Positions 1 to 9,080 of a stretch of 16,259 nucleotides of DNA are shown piece after piece. Position 1 is the stretch's first letter, and each line of letters starts with the position of its first letter. Position numbers and translations under genes: made by a program. The notes under the pieces are model-generated. The model searched no databases. It was not told the origin of the DNA and worked only from the letters and a program-made list of their open reading frames with translations. Source of the DNA: Desulfuromonas sp. (GTDB taxonomy: Bacteria > Desulfobacterota > Desulfuromonadia > Desulfuromonadales > SZUA-401); assembly GCA_002869605.1 (NCBI GenBank), contig PKUI01000135.1, positions 1 through 16,259 on the forward strand, written 5' to 3'.

Positions 1-1398
1 ACCACCCACCCCTTCAAAAGGGTCACCATTGCTGATCCGAAGGTTGCCGATGTTGTGGTGCTTTCACCCCGCGACCTGTATGTCTACGGTAAACAGGTCG
101 GCTACACCAGCATCATTCTCTGGCAGGAAAACGTCGGCAAGACTCTGCTCGACGTAACCGTAACTCTCGACCTGACCGGGCTCAAGGAACGGATCGCTGC
201 GCTCTACCCCGATCAGCGAATCATGGTTCACGGTTCCGAAACCGGCATCGTGCTCTCAGGAACTGTTAGCGGACCGGAAATCGTCGACCAGGTTCTGCGC
301 CTCTCACGAACCTACCTCCCACGCCAAGGGAGCGGCAATAGGGGAGAGGAGGGTTCCGGCAAATCAGGCTTCGGCGTCACCAACCTGCTGAAGGTCGCCG
401 GACTGCAACAGGTGATGCTCGAAGTAAAGTTCGCCGAAGTCAGCCGCACCCATGGCAAAGACTTTAGCGTCTCGGGTGCCGTCAACCAGATCGACACCAC
501 CTTTGCAGGCGTCTTCGGACTCGGCAAGCTCGGCGTCGACACCGCCGGAGGACTGGCCGGCGCAGCGACCGGTAGCGTTTTCGTCAACTTCCTCGACAAC
601 AACGCCAATATTTTCGGCAGCTTCAACAACGGTGAAGTGACCGCCGCACTTGAATTCCTCGAATCAGAAGGGCTGGCACGCACCCTCGCCGAACCGCGTC
701 TGATCACCATGAGTGGCCAGGAAGCGAGCTTCCTCGCCGGGGGTGAAATCCCGATCCCGATAGCTCAGGAAAACAACACCATCACCATCGAGTTCCGCGA
801 ATTCGGCGTCGGGCTGGTCTTCACCCCGGTCGTGCTCTCCGATGGCCGCATCAGCATGCGCGTCAAACCGAGCGTGACCCAGCTCACTCCAGACAGCACC
901 ATCCAATTCACCTCGGGAACAGGCATCACTGCACCGGTTTTCAATATTCCCGGATTCTCCACCCGCAAACTCGAAACCATGGTCCAACTTCAGGACGGAC
1001 AAACCCTGGCCCTGGCCGGTCTGCTGCAGGACAATATTCGTGAAAACGTTAACAAGATTCCGGGCCTCGGCAACCTGCCGATCATCGGCTCCCTGTTCAG
1101 CAGCACCGAATACGCACAGGAGAAAACCGACCTGTTGGTCGCGGTGACCCCGCACCTCGTCAAGCCACAACAGGAAGGGCCCATGCACTTCCCTGGCGAG
1201 GAATTTCAACCGCCAAATTGGTTCGAGTTTTACATCGAACGGCGGCTTGAAGGGCGACGCAACGACTACTCCGCATCATTTGACGCGCATCCCTCTATCC
1301 CTGACGCGGAGCCAGTTGAACCTGTAGAGCCCATGGAACCCACCACCGGCGGTCTGGAAGGTAGCTTCGGCCATCGTCCGTACGCTCCGACAACGTAA
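1..1398 (+). CDS. cpaC: Tad/Flp pilus outer-membrane secretin (CpaC/RcpA), 5' end missing
   Basis: This is the outer-membrane secretin channel through which the Flp pilus emerges. The reading frame is open from base 1, and residues before the first in-frame GTG (55) already fit the pilus secretin N-terminal domain (FKRVTIADPKVADVVVLSP), so the true start lies outside the window. Then come a BON-like domain (about 166-320), the secretin core (about 400-1170) with the IPIPIAQ and EFGVGLVFTPVV strands, and near its end the family signature IPGLGNLPIIGSLFSS, followed by the last beta strands ending LLVAVTPHLVKP. After the core is a tail of about 75 residues rich in Pro and Glu (EPVEPVEPMEP), presumably a periplasmic or exposed linker. 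The next gene follows after 11 bases, so it is co-transcribed. GspD/PilQ secretins share the core, but the BON domain and neighbours point to the Tad type. Confidence 0.95.
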   Translation, partial: TTHPFKRVTIADPKVADVVVLSPRDLYVYGKQVGYTSIILWQENVGKTLLDVTVTLDLTGLKERIAALYPDQRIMVHGSETGIVLSGTVSGPEIVDQVLRLSRTYLPRQGSGNRGEEGSGKSGFGVTNLLKVAGLQQVMLEVKFAEVSRTHGKDFSVSGAVNQIDTTFAGVFGLGKLGVDTAGGLAGAATGSVFVNFLDNNANIFGSFNNGEVTAALEFLESEGLARTLAEPRLITMSGQEASFLAGGEIPIPIAQENNTITIEFREFGVGLVFTPVVLSDGRISMRVKPSVTQLTPDSTIQFTSGTGITAPVFNIPGFSTRKLETMVQLQDGQTLALAGLLQDNIRENVNKIPGLGNLPIIGSLFSSTEYAQEKTDLLVAVTPHLVKPQQEGPMHFPGEEFQPPNWFEFYIERRLEGRRNDYSASFDAHPSIPDAEPVEPVEPMEPTTGGLEGSFGHRPYAPTT

Positions 1399-1409
1399 AG
1401 GAGACGACC

Positions 1410-1688
1410 ATGAAACACCTCTTAATTGCTTTGTCCGCCGTTATGGCCCTGTCCGGATGCACCATATTTAACGAGGCCTATTTACTCGACGATGAGTACG
1501 GAATCGCCACCCGCACGAGCTTCAACGGCCAGATCGCCTACCCCGACTACCGCTACGCCAACACCACTCCCGAGGGGATGGAAGGGGTGAACGCGGAAGG
1601 AACCATGGATATTTATAACAAGAGTTTCCAGGAATCACCGGCCCAGGAAATCAACCTGTTCGAGTTTGGAGTTGCAGGCAAAGAGTAG
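1410..1688 (+). CDS. Small outer-membrane lipoprotein in the Tad locus
   Basis: A 92-residue predicted lipoprotein. It has a short positive N-terminus, a hydrophobic stretch and a lipobox L14-S-G-C17, so lipidation at Cys17 would leave about 76 residues. Residue +2 is Thr, not Asp, which favours outer-membrane sorting. The ATG at 1410 sits behind AAAGGAG (1397-1403), which overlaps the secretin stop. The mature part is acidic with no recognised domain; it contains the segment EGMEGVNAEGTMDIYNKSF. Its place directly after the secretin suggests, by analogy only, a secretin pilotin or an RcpB/CpaD-like accessory role. I see no homology that would prove this. That it is a real lipoprotein gene is well supported; the function is unknown. 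Confidence 0.85.
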   Translation: MKHLLIALSAVMALSGCTIFNEAYLLDDEYGIATRTSFNGQIAYPDYRYANTTPEGMEGVNAEGTMDIYNKSFQESPAQEINLFEFGVAGKE

Positions 1689-1699
1689 CTCAGCCAGGG

Positions 1700-1736
1700 C
1701 CGCTTAAGGCTTAATGCGCGCACAGCGCAAGCGGCA
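1700..1736 (+). promoter_or_regulatory. Nested stem-loop before the tadG-like gene
   Basis: In the 60-base gap after the lipoprotein gene, GCCGCTT (1700-1706) pairs with AAGCGGC (1730-1736), and inside it TGCGC (1716-1720) pairs with GCGCA (1726-1730); base 1730 can serve only one of the two stems. The structure ends one base before the ribosome binding site AAGGAAGG (1736-1743). There is no T-tract, so it is not an intrinsic terminator. It may tune translation or mark an RNA processing site between the two cistrons. Confidence 0.35.
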
Positions 1737-1748
1737 AGGAAGGTGTGC

Positions 1749-3500
1749 ATGTGTATCCGTAGTGCGATATTGGACAACCAAAGGGGAGCGGTAGCACCAT
1801 TTGTTGCCATCATGCTGCTGCTGCTTATAGTCATCGTTTCGCTGGTTGTTGATATCGGTCACGTCATCACCGCGAAGAACCAGCTTCAGCAGGCCGTGGA
1901 TGCTGCGGCGCTGGCCGGAGCCCGCCAGATCAGTCCCGTAGATGAAACGGGCAGCGGCGCCATAGCTGCGGCCCAGACCACGATTACGGAAAACGACGTG
2001 CTGGTTCGCAACGTGGATCTCGACACCGAAAACGTCGTGGTGACCCTCGGCAGTTGGGACCTGGAAAATCTTGGTGCTCCGTTTGATGAGCGCTGGTCAC
2101 CGGGAGTAACCCCGTACAACGCCGTACGCGTTGAGGCCGATGTAGAAGTTGAGTATTTTTTCAACGCCCTGAAGGGTGGTAGTACCGTGTCCGTCGACGC
2201 CTTGGCGGTCCATAGCCAAACCGAGTTGACACTCCCGCTGGCAATCGTCAGCTGTATCCCCCCGACCGGGCCGCAAGTGGGGGCCTTAAACGTCTGCGGC
2301 ATCAAGACCTACACCTTCTCCTCTAACGAAAATACCGCCGGCTGGACCTCCCTGACCTTGGGCGGCAGCGGCGGAGCCAGTCAGACGGAGATCGCCGACC
2401 TGTTCGACGGCAACGGGGCGGAGCAGTTCAACCGGATCGTCGAACTATTAAACGACACCTCGGTCGTACCCTTGAACCCGCGCCCGCCTACCTGGGATGA
2501 AAATTATACAGGTTGCGAAGGAAACTTCGCCGAAACTATCAACTGCGGGCTCGGTGGCGATTTCGTTGCCTACCAACCTTCAGGAGTCGATAATCCGCTC
2601 ACCCGTTACGACCAGCTGCCGCGCTACATCACCTTGTCGTCCGATGAGCTCATGGCCTTTTCCGATATCGTTACCCAGGACGGAGTGCTGAGCCGCAACT
2701 ACCCGCCAGACAGCAACCCGGACAACGATGAAACCAACAGCGCCTTCCAGGCACGCCTGAAAGAACTCTACTATGGCGACCAAAAACCGTTCGGGGACAA
2801 TCGCTTCGCCAACCTCGACGAAATCGGTCTCGTCGGCGGGGAACAGCTGATCCGCTACGGCAACGACAAGTTTGATTTTGACGAAAACGGGGTTACCAAC
2901 GAGAAGGTCTACATCCCTGATTACAATCGCGCCATCGACTATGCCGGCTATCCTCCAGTTGCGGCAACCACCGGTTCGATGACGACCGTCATGAGCAAAC
3001 TTCTCGATGCAGTCACCCCGAATCTCAAAAAGAAAAAAGATATCCAGTTCAGCGCGGCCCTGACCGACGAATTCCCCCCCTTTAACGACGACTATGTTGC
3101 AAGTTCGGGCGGGAAGGGAGAGACCCTGCTTTTCACTGTGCCGGTCATTTTTGCCGGCGCCTGCGGCGGCTTCGACCCGAATAGCTTCGATTCCAACACC
3201 GCCCAGGTGCAAGAAGGAAACGAACTCCATTACGTCGGACTTGCGAACTTCCTCGTTACCCGGATATGGAAAGGTGGCGACTGTTACGAATGCAGTCAAG
3301 GGGTTGAGCTCTCCGTCTCTCTGCCTGCTAGCGTTACATGCGACCCCTCCGACCACAGCCCGTCACTCGTCAACGGCACCTCATACTCCTGCCCGGTACC
3401 CCTTCCAGGTGGATCGATCGCTTTCGAAGGTCTGGTCCGGCCGCCCGGCTTCGGCGAAGGGCCAACCGGCGTACGTGCCGTAACGTATCTCGTAGAATGA
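1749..3500 (+). CDS. tadG: TadG-like Flp pilus assembly protein
   Basis: A 583-residue protein with one N-terminal membrane segment (about residues 14-38, GAVAPFVAIMLLLLIVIVSL), then the TadE/TadG-like motif VDIGHVITAKNQLQQAVDAAALAGAR, then a large periplasmic region. Family members are anchored pseudopilin-like or envelope-spanning proteins needed for Flp pilus assembly. ATG at 1749 is preferred over the in-frame GTG at 1743 because AAGGAAGG (1736-1743) is correctly spaced for 1749 and overlaps the GTG. The exported part has nine cysteines, mostly in close pairs (for example CYEC), which suggests disulfides. It also has an acidic segment DFDENG that resembles a calcium loop but lacks the usual position-12 acid. 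I see no clear von Willebrand A MIDAS motif, unlike many TadG proteins. The family assignment is sound; the C-terminal function is unknown. Confidence 0.85.
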   Translation: MCIRSAILDNQRGAVAPFVAIMLLLLIVIVSLVVDIGHVITAKNQLQQAVDAAALAGARQISPVDETGSGAIAAAQTTITENDVLVRNVDLDTENVVVTLGSWDLENLGAPFDERWSPGVTPYNAVRVEADVEVEYFFNALKGGSTVSVDALAVHSQTELTLPLAIVSCIPPTGPQVGALNVCGIKTYTFSSNENTAGWTSLTLGGSGGASQTEIADLFDGNGAEQFNRIVELLNDTSVVPLNPRPPTWDENYTGCEGNFAETINCGLGGDFVAYQPSGVDNPLTRYDQLPRYITLSSDELMAFSDIVTQDGVLSRNYPPDSNPDNDETNSAFQARLKELYYGDQKPFGDNRFANLDEIGLVGGEQLIRYGNDKFDFDENGVTNEKVYIPDYNRAIDYAGYPPVAATTGSMTTVMSKLLDAVTPNLKKKKDIQFSAALTDEFPPFNDDYVASSGGKGETLLFTVPVIFAGACGGFDPNSFDSNTAQVQEGNELHYVGLANFLVTRIWKGGDCYECSQGVELSVSLPASVTCDPSDHSPSLVNGTSYSCPVPLPGGSIAFEGLVRPPGFGEGPTGVRAVTYLVE

Positions 3501-3557
3501 GTCGACTACATGACAACGAACGAGACCAAGGAGTCTTGAATTACGGGGGAAACATCT

Positions 3558-4730
3558 ATGGGCCAAAAACTGACCATCGCAACTGAACTCACCAATAAGG
3601 ACCTGGCGACGGAAGTTGCGGCCATACTCTCTAAAATAGACGGAATCGAAACCGTAGACTGGAAAAACGGCGCCGGGGAAAAAGGTGTGCTAACCAGCAA
3701 GGTACACCCGCACATCATCGTCCTTGACGACGCTTCGCAGTACGGCTCCCTAGAGGAAAGGATCTACCGCCTGCGTGAAGCCTACCCCAGCGTGACGATT
3801 TTCGTGGCCTCGCAGACCCAACAGCCCCAACAAATCGTCCAGGCCATGAAAGCTGGTGCGGCTGAATTTTTCGTCCATCCAATCAAGCAAAAGCAGGTTG
3901 AAAAGGCCATCGAAGATGCCCACGCCCAGTTGGCCCAGGATGGCCAGATTGGCAAAGGGCGTGCTTTTAGTTTCGTCAGCGCCAAAGGCGGAGGCGGCGC
4001 CACCGTTCTGGCGACGAACATCGCGATCGCCCTAAAAACAAAGCGCTCCGTGGCGCTGTGCGACATGAGCTGTCAATCGGGAGACAGTACTGTGCTTCTC
4101 GATCTGGAACCGCGCACCGACATGGCCGACGTAGCGAGCTATTTTCACCGCTTGGACGCGGCACTGCTAAAGGACTGCATGACCCATCATGGGTCGGGAA
4201 TCGAACTGCTCGCCGCCCCGAACCGGCCAGAACGGAGTGAGGAAATCCGCCCAGAGCACGTTGCAAGAATTATTGAATTACTCAAAGAAGCCTATGATCT
4301 CGTTCTTATCGACTGTGCTTCGATGTACGTCGACGAAAACGAAGTCGAATCGTACCGCGCGTCGGAGAAAATCTTTATCGTTACCGAGCTTTCGTTGCCT
4401 TCCCTGCGCAACGCCGTACGCCTAAAACGCCTGATCACTGAATTGCAAATTCCCGAGCCAAGGGTTGAGTTCGTCATCAACCGTTACCACAAGGGAAGCT
4501 CACTCAGCATCGAAAGTGCAGAAGAAACCTTGAAGAAGAAAGTTTTCTGGCTATTTCCCAACGACTATGTCGACGTGATGCATTCTATCAACCGGGGGAC
4601 ACCGGTCGTCCAGATGCATCCTCACTCTCAATTCTCAACAAATATCACTGCATTTGTCGAACGACTCCTCGACCCGACGTCGTCAAAAGATTTCCGCGGC
4701 ATCCGGGGCATGTTCGGCAAGGCAGTCTAG
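3558..4730 (+). CDS. tadZ: Tad pilus localisation ATPase TadZ/CpaE
   Basis: A 390-residue protein with two domains. Residues 1-120 resemble a response-regulator receiver (VLDD at 55-58, AAEFFVHPIK at 101-110), and residues about 135-370 are a MinD/ParA-type ATPase. TadZ proteins mark the pole or site where the Tad apparatus assembles. The P-loop region reads K143-G-G-G-G-A-T149: the deviant-Walker lysine near the start is kept, but the P-loop lysine normally just before the T/S is Ala148. Atypical Walker A motifs are known in this family, so the protein may bind nucleotide without efficient hydrolysis. ATG at 3558 follows the purine-rich ACGGGGGAAAC. The gene lies between tadG and tadA as in other tad loci, 57 bases after tadG and 10 before tadA. 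Confidence 0.93.
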   Translation: MGQKLTIATELTNKDLATEVAAILSKIDGIETVDWKNGAGEKGVLTSKVHPHIIVLDDASQYGSLEERIYRLREAYPSVTIFVASQTQQPQQIVQAMKAGAAEFFVHPIKQKQVEKAIEDAHAQLAQDGQIGKGRAFSFVSAKGGGGATVLATNIAIALKTKRSVALCDMSCQSGDSTVLLDLEPRTDMADVASYFHRLDAALLKDCMTHHGSGIELLAAPNRPERSEEIRPEHVARIIELLKEAYDLVLIDCASMYVDENEVESYRASEKIFIVTELSLPSLRNAVRLKRLITELQIPEPRVEFVINRYHKGSSLSIESAEETLKKKVFWLFPNDYVDVMHSINRGTPVVQMHPHSQFSTNITAFVERLLDPTSSKDFRGIRGMFGKAV

Positions 4731-4740
4731 GAGGTGCGCC

Positions 4741-6072
4741 GTGGCATTAAAAGAACAATTTGAGGACCATGCCAATAGCGGGATCACCACGCCCATGGAG
4801 CACAACGAACAATTCTATGACATCAAGAACCGGCTGCACGCTCAGCTGGTTGAAGAGGCGGATCTGTCAGCTCTCGACACCTTAAGCGAAGGTGAAATCC
4901 GTTCGGCGGTCACCGACGTCGTAGAAGACTTCTTGCGCCAAGAAGGGCTGCCGATGAACGAGGATGAGCGGCAGCATCTCATAGGTGAGCTGATTGACGA
5001 ACTGACTGGCCTCGGACCACTCGAACCGTTGCTGAGAGACCCTACCGTCTCAGATATCCTCTGCAACGGCTTTAAAAGCATTTACATTGAGCGGATGGGT
5101 AAAGTCGAGAAAACCTCAGCGCGCTTCATCAATGACGGTCACTTGCGCAACATCATAGACCGGATCATCTCGAAGGTCGGGCGCCGCATCGACGAGTCTT
5201 CGCCGATGGTCGATGCCCGCCTCCCTGACGGGTCACGCGTTAATGCCATCGTACCACCACTTGCCGTCGACGGCCCGATGCTCTCGATCAGGCGCTTTGC
5301 GGTCAACCCACTTAAGATGGACGACCTGATCAACTACCATACCCTGAACGACGAGATTTCCCGCTTTCTGGCCGCATGTGTTACCGCCAAACTCAACATT
5401 ATGATCTCGGGCGGTACCGGAGCAGGTAAAACGACCCTTCTCAACGTGCTTTCGGGCTATATCCCCTTTAACGAGCGCATCATCACCATCGAGGATTCAG
5501 CCGAGCTCCAACTGCAACAGGAACACGTAGTCCGCCTCGAAACACGGCCTGCCAACATCGAAGGAGCCGGAACGATCACACAGCGCGACCTAGTACGCAA
5601 CTCCCTGCGTATGCGCCCAGACCGCATCATCGTCGGCGAGGTACGCGGCGCCGAGGCCTTTGACATGCTTCAAGCGATGAACACCGGTCACGAGGGCTCG
5701 CTAACGACCATCCATGCCAACACTCCGCGAGACTCGTTGACCCGTCTCGAGTCGATGATTCTGATGACCGGTGCCAACCTGCCAGAACAGTCAATGCGCT
5801 TCATGGTCTCTTCGGCACTCGACATGATTATTCAGGTGAGCCGCCTCACTGATGGCTCGCGTAAATTAATGTCAATCAGCGAAGTCGTCGGCATGGAGGG
5901 CAGCATCGTTACTCTGCAGGAAATCTTCGTTTACAACCGCAAGGGAATCGACTCCGAAGGCCGCGTGCTGGGAGAATTCCAGGCGACCGGCATCCGACCC
6001 AAGTTTGCCGAACGCATCGCTACCGCCGGGATCGAACTTCCTGAAGACTTGTTTCGTTCCGAGCGCTATTAA
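4741..6072 (+). CDS. tadA: Tad secretion motor ATPase TadA/CpaF
   Basis: A 443-residue type II/IV secretion hexameric ATPase that powers Flp pilus assembly at the cytoplasmic face of the inner membrane. GTG at 4741 is chosen because AGGAGGTG (4730-4737) lies directly before it; an ATG upstream in the same frame would overlap tadZ by 77 bases and has no comparable site. Visible motifs: Walker A GGTGAGKT (224-231), Asp box ITIEDSAEL (248-256), Walker B region IIVGEVRG (296-303), and His box [12 protein letters not shown] (316-327). The N-terminal part (about 60-200) carries the usual CpaF sequence [18 protein letters not shown] and the [19 protein letters not shown] stretch. All catalytic boxes are intact and the length is normal for CpaF/TadA. 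Confidence 0.97.
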   Translation: MALKEQFEDHANSGITTPMEHNEQFYDIKNRLHAQLVEEADLSALDTLSEGEIRSAVTDVVEDFLRQEGLPMNEDERQHLIGELIDELTGLGPLEPLLRDPTVSDILCNGFKSIYIERMGKVEKTSARFINDGHLRNIIDRIISKVGRRIDESSPMVDARLPDGSRVNAIVPPLAVDGPMLSIRRFAVNPLKMDDLINYHTLNDEISRFLAACVTAKLNIMISGGTGAGKTTLLNVLSGYIPFNERIITIEDSAELQLQQEHVVRLETRPANIEGAGTITQRDLVRNSLRMRPDRIIVGEVRGAEAFDMLQAMNTGHEGSLTTIHANTPRDSLTRLESMILMTGANLPEQSMRFMVSSALDMIIQVSRLTDGSRKLMSISEVVGMEGSIVTLQEIFVYNRKGIDSEGRVLGEFQATGIRPKFAERIATAGIELPEDLFRSERY

Positions 6073-6089
6073 ACGCCACGGAGGTACGT

Positions 6090-7085
6090 ATGAGCTTTCT
6101 CCAGAACATCGACCTTCTGACAATCGGCATCTTTGTCACAATATTTATTTTCGCCTTTCTCATCGTCCAACTCGTTTATCTGGTCTGGATGGAAGGGCGC
6201 TTTGCCGAAAAACGCAAGGTCAAACGTCGCCTTCTGTTAATTTCTGCGGGCGGCAAGCATGGCGAGGAAAAACTTAAAATTTACCGGGATCGGGCTTTAA
6301 GAGATGTCGGTGTGGTGGAAAAATTCATGCTCGACATCCCCCGTATCGCCACGCTCGACCGTATGCTGTTGCGCGCCAACTTGCCGATCAACGCCACCTC
6401 CTTTTCCCTTGGCTCACTGGCCCTCGGGATGCTCGGGTTCCTGGTTGGCACGCAATTTTTGCCGACAATGATCGGCGCCGTGGTCTTCGGCCTCCTGCTG
6501 ATGGTGATGCCTTTCGTCTACTTACGCCTTGCCGAACTTAAATCGCTGAAGCATTTTGATGAGCAACTGCCTGAAGCACTCGACCTTCTGGCGAGAGCTG
6601 TTCGCTCGGGACACGCCCTCTCCTCCGGTATGGAGATGGTCGCCGACGAGATGGAGAAACCGATCAGCCATGAATTTTCCGCAACCATCGATGAAATCAA
6701 CCTCGGACTCTCACTGAAGGAAGCGCTCGACAACTTGGTCACACGCGTTCCGAGCCGCGACCTGCGTTTCTTCGCCATCTCAATTCTGATCCAGAAAGAG
6801 ACCGGTGGAAATATTGCGGAAATTTTCGACAACATCAGTCGCCTGATTCGTGAGCGGCATCAATTTGCTCGACAGGTAAGTGCCCTTACAGCAGAAGGAC
6901 GCCTCTCCGGCTTGGTCTTATGCGTCCTGCCGATTTTGATGTTCGGCTACATCTACGTCGTCAACTATGAATACATCTCGCTACTCTGGGACGACATAAT
7001 CGGGATCTTCATGTTGGCTGGTGGCATCAGTAGCATGCTGCTCGGCACGTTCTTCATTAAGAAGATCGTCCAAATCGAGATCTAG
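6090..7085 (+). CDS. tadB: Tad inner-membrane platform protein TadB
   Basis: A 331-residue inner-membrane protein with a type II secretion F (T2SSF) domain. It pairs with TadC to form the platform that couples the TadA motor to pilin polymerisation. Membrane segments are at about 10-33, 104-122, 125-146, 272-293 and 302-323. The cytoplasmic T2SSF domain lies at about 155-270 (LPEALDLLARAVRSGHALSSG, then ETGGNIAEIFDNIS, a close match to the conserved E-x-GGNLAEvLdniS of the family). ATG at 6090 has GGAGGT (6080-6085) upstream. Only 17 bases separate it from tadA and 9 from tadC, so translation is probably coupled. Confidence 0.95.
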   Translation: MSFLQNIDLLTIGIFVTIFIFAFLIVQLVYLVWMEGRFAEKRKVKRRLLLISAGGKHGEEKLKIYRDRALRDVGVVEKFMLDIPRIATLDRMLLRANLPINATSFSLGSLALGMLGFLVGTQFLPTMIGAVVFGLLLMVMPFVYLRLAELKSLKHFDEQLPEALDLLARAVRSGHALSSGMEMVADEMEKPISHEFSATIDEINLGLSLKEALDNLVTRVPSRDLRFFAISILIQKETGGNIAEIFDNISRLIRERHQFARQVSALTAEGRLSGLVLCVLPILMFGYIYVVNYEYISLLWDDIIGIFMLAGGISSMLLGTFFIKKIVQIEI

Positions 7086-7094
7086 GGGGCATCT

Positions 7095-8078
7095 ATGCGA
7101 AGCTTTCTTGAATCTATTAACCTCTCTTCCGATATGTCCATCTTGCTGCTGGTATTTTTTGCTATTGCCTTCGCTGTGGGTGCACTGACCTTGCTGCTGA
7201 TGTCTCGTGAGGGTGTAGAAAAGCGGCTATCTAAACTCAACCGTCAAGGGAGTACGGATAAAGCTCCTGAAAAAACTAAAGAGAAGAAGGTTCTGATCGA
7301 AACGGAACGGAAACGGGGACTTTTGGACCACCTTCTCTCCCCCCTGCACCGTTACGCCATGCCGAGCGAAGAAGCTCTTCGACGCCGTGTACGCCTTAAA
7401 CTGATCCAGGCTGGTCTCCGCTCCAAACGCGCGTTTCGGATATACCTCGGTGCCAAGGTGCTGCTTACACTGCTGCTCCCCGGCACATATCTGCTCAGCA
7501 TCCTGGTCATCAAGATCACCCCGGAAACGATGTTTATCGTCGCGACACTTGCTGCAGTTGGCCTTTACCTGCCGAATCTGGTGGTGAACATGATGGTCAG
7601 CTCACGACAAACTCGCATATTGAGAGCCCTACCGGATGCACTTGACCTGATGGTAATCTGTGTTGAGTCTGGCCTTGGACTCGATATGACTTTTAAACGC
7701 GTCGGCGACGAGTTACGCCCCTTGTGTATCGATATCAGTGACGAATTTTACCTCGTAAACCTCGAGGTACGCGCAGGCAAGGCCCGCGAAGAAGCCTACA
7801 AACATATGTCCAAGCGCACTGGCATAAGTGAGATCCATAATTTAATGACGGTTCTATCCCAGACCAGCCGCTTTGGAACCAGCGTTGCCAAGGCCCTGCG
7901 GGTACATGCTGACGCCATGCGCATCCGCCGCCGCCTCAATGCAGAGGAGCGCGCGGCAAAGTCATCGGTCAAGCTGGTTTTCCCGCTGATATTTTTTATC
8001 TTCCCAGCCATACTGGTTGTGCTGGTGGGACCTGCGGCTATCCGTATCATCCGCACCCTGTTTCCCATACTCGGCTGA
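7095..8078 (+). CDS. tadC: Tad inner-membrane platform protein TadC
   Basis: A 327-residue second T2SSF-domain platform protein, the usual partner of TadB. It has an N-terminal membrane segment (about 14-36), a basic cytoplasmic linker (about 40-110, with many Lys/Arg), membrane segments at about 117-139 and 146-167, the T2SSF domain at about 178-290 (LPDALDLMVICVESGLGLDMTF, then TSRFGTSVAKALRVHADAMR) and a final membrane segment at about 293-312. The GTSVAKALR motif is typical of TadC as against TadB (GGNIAEI). ATG at 7095 follows a GGGGG stretch that includes the tadB stop region. Confidence 0.95.
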   Translation: MRSFLESINLSSDMSILLLVFFAIAFAVGALTLLLMSREGVEKRLSKLNRQGSTDKAPEKTKEKKVLIETERKRGLLDHLLSPLHRYAMPSEEALRRRVRLKLIQAGLRSKRAFRIYLGAKVLLTLLLPGTYLLSILVIKITPETMFIVATLAAVGLYLPNLVVNMMVSSRQTRILRALPDALDLMVICVESGLGLDMTFKRVGDELRPLCIDISDEFYLVNLEVRAGKAREEAYKHMSKRTGISEIHNLMTVLSQTSRFGTSVAKALRVHADAMRIRRRLNAEERAAKSSVKLVFPLIFFIFPAILVVLVGPAAIRIIRTLFPILG

Positions 8079-8142
8079 TTAGCATTGCTCGTTTCATTGC
8101 CGGCCAGTCCGGATTGTTCATAACGCATGACTAGGAGTTGCC

Positions 8143-9072
8143 ATGATCCGCCTCACCACTATTCTACTCTTGCTCCCCGCTCTGCTACTTGGCGGTTGCA
8201 TCGGCACATCGAAATCAACGTCTTTCCAGGGTCCGCCGCCACCTGAAATCGGCAGCGACACTGATCCTGAGCAACAGCTCGAAAACCTCCCTTTCGACTC
8301 GCTACTCGCACGCGCTGACGAACATGTCACTAAGGGCAATTTCGAGCTCGCCTTGATCCACTACAATCAAGCTCTGGTCCGCGACCCAGAATCCGTCAAA
8401 GCTCTGACCGGCCTCGGCAACCTGTTTTGGAAACAAGGTAATGCGAATTCAGCGCAAAAAGCCTTTGCCCAGGCCCTGGAGTTTGACGCTCAAAACATCG
8501 AAGTCCTTATCGGCATAGGCCGGACTTTGCGTGTTCAAAACGCTCTCGAAAAGAGCGAGGAATATCTCGCGCGTGCCGTTGAAACCGCACCCCAAAACCT
8601 CGAAGCGCTGACGGAGCTTGCCATCGTCTACGATTATCGTAGCCTTTACCAACGAGCCGAGCCTATCTATCGCCAGATATGCGAACTGGACTCGGAAAAA
8701 TCTGCTCCGCTGAACAATCTCGGTTTTAACCTGCTGCTGCAAACCCGTTATGCCGACGCCCTCATTCCATTGCAAAAGGCCCTGGCAAAAGCCCCGCAGG
8801 ATACCCAGATCAAGAATAATCTCGCTATTGCCTACATGCTATCCGGCGACGAGTCTCGCGGCATGGGTTTGTTTGAGAATACCGTCGGACAAGCTGGCGC
8901 CTGGAACAACCTCGGCTATGTCTATCTCACCCAAGGTGAATGGGATGACGCCACTCGTGCATTCAATAAAGCCCTTGAGCTTGATCCTGTATTCTATGCA
9001 CGTGCCAAACAGAACCTGCAACGGGTCGAAGAATTACGTCATCAAACCCCTTCACCGTTGCCAATCGAGTGA
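8143..9072 (+). CDS. tadD: Tad TPR lipoprotein TadD
   Basis: A 309-residue lipoprotein. The signal peptide ends in lipobox L16-G-G-C19 with Ile at +2, which predicts outer-membrane sorting. From about residue 55 to the end it is built of about six or seven tetratricopeptide repeats (for example GNFELALIHYNQALVRDP, GNANSAQKAFAQALEFDA, GEWDDATRAFNKALELDP). TadD proteins are thought to help secretin assembly or stability in the Tad apparatus, much as PilF/PilW does in type IVa pili. ATG at 8143 lies behind AGGAG (8132-8136). The 64-base gap after tadC has no terminator, so the gene is part of the operon. Confidence 0.93.
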   Translation: MIRLTTILLLLPALLLGGCIGTSKSTSFQGPPPPEIGSDTDPEQQLENLPFDSLLARADEHVTKGNFELALIHYNQALVRDPESVKALTGLGNLFWKQGNANSAQKAFAQALEFDAQNIEVLIGIGRTLRVQNALEKSEEYLARAVETAPQNLEALTELAIVYDYRSLYQRAEPIYRQICELDSEKSAPLNNLGFNLLLQTRYADALIPLQKALAKAPQDTQIKNNLAIAYMLSGDESRGMGLFENTVGQAGAWNNLGYVYLTQGEWDDATRAFNKALELDPVFYARAKQNLQRVEELRHQTPSPLPIE

Positions 9073-9080
9073 GGATATCT

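Noticed and set aside
2880..2915. EF-hand or dockerin-like calcium loop in the TadG-like protein (DFDENG)
   Set aside because: Only the first half of the loop pattern fits; position 12 is not acidic and there is no flanking helix pair that I can recognise.
4654..4740. An upstream ATG that would extend tadA by 29 residues
   Set aside because: It overlaps tadZ by 77 bases, and its extra residues look like out-of-frame tadZ. GTG 4741 has an excellent AGGAGGTG just before it.
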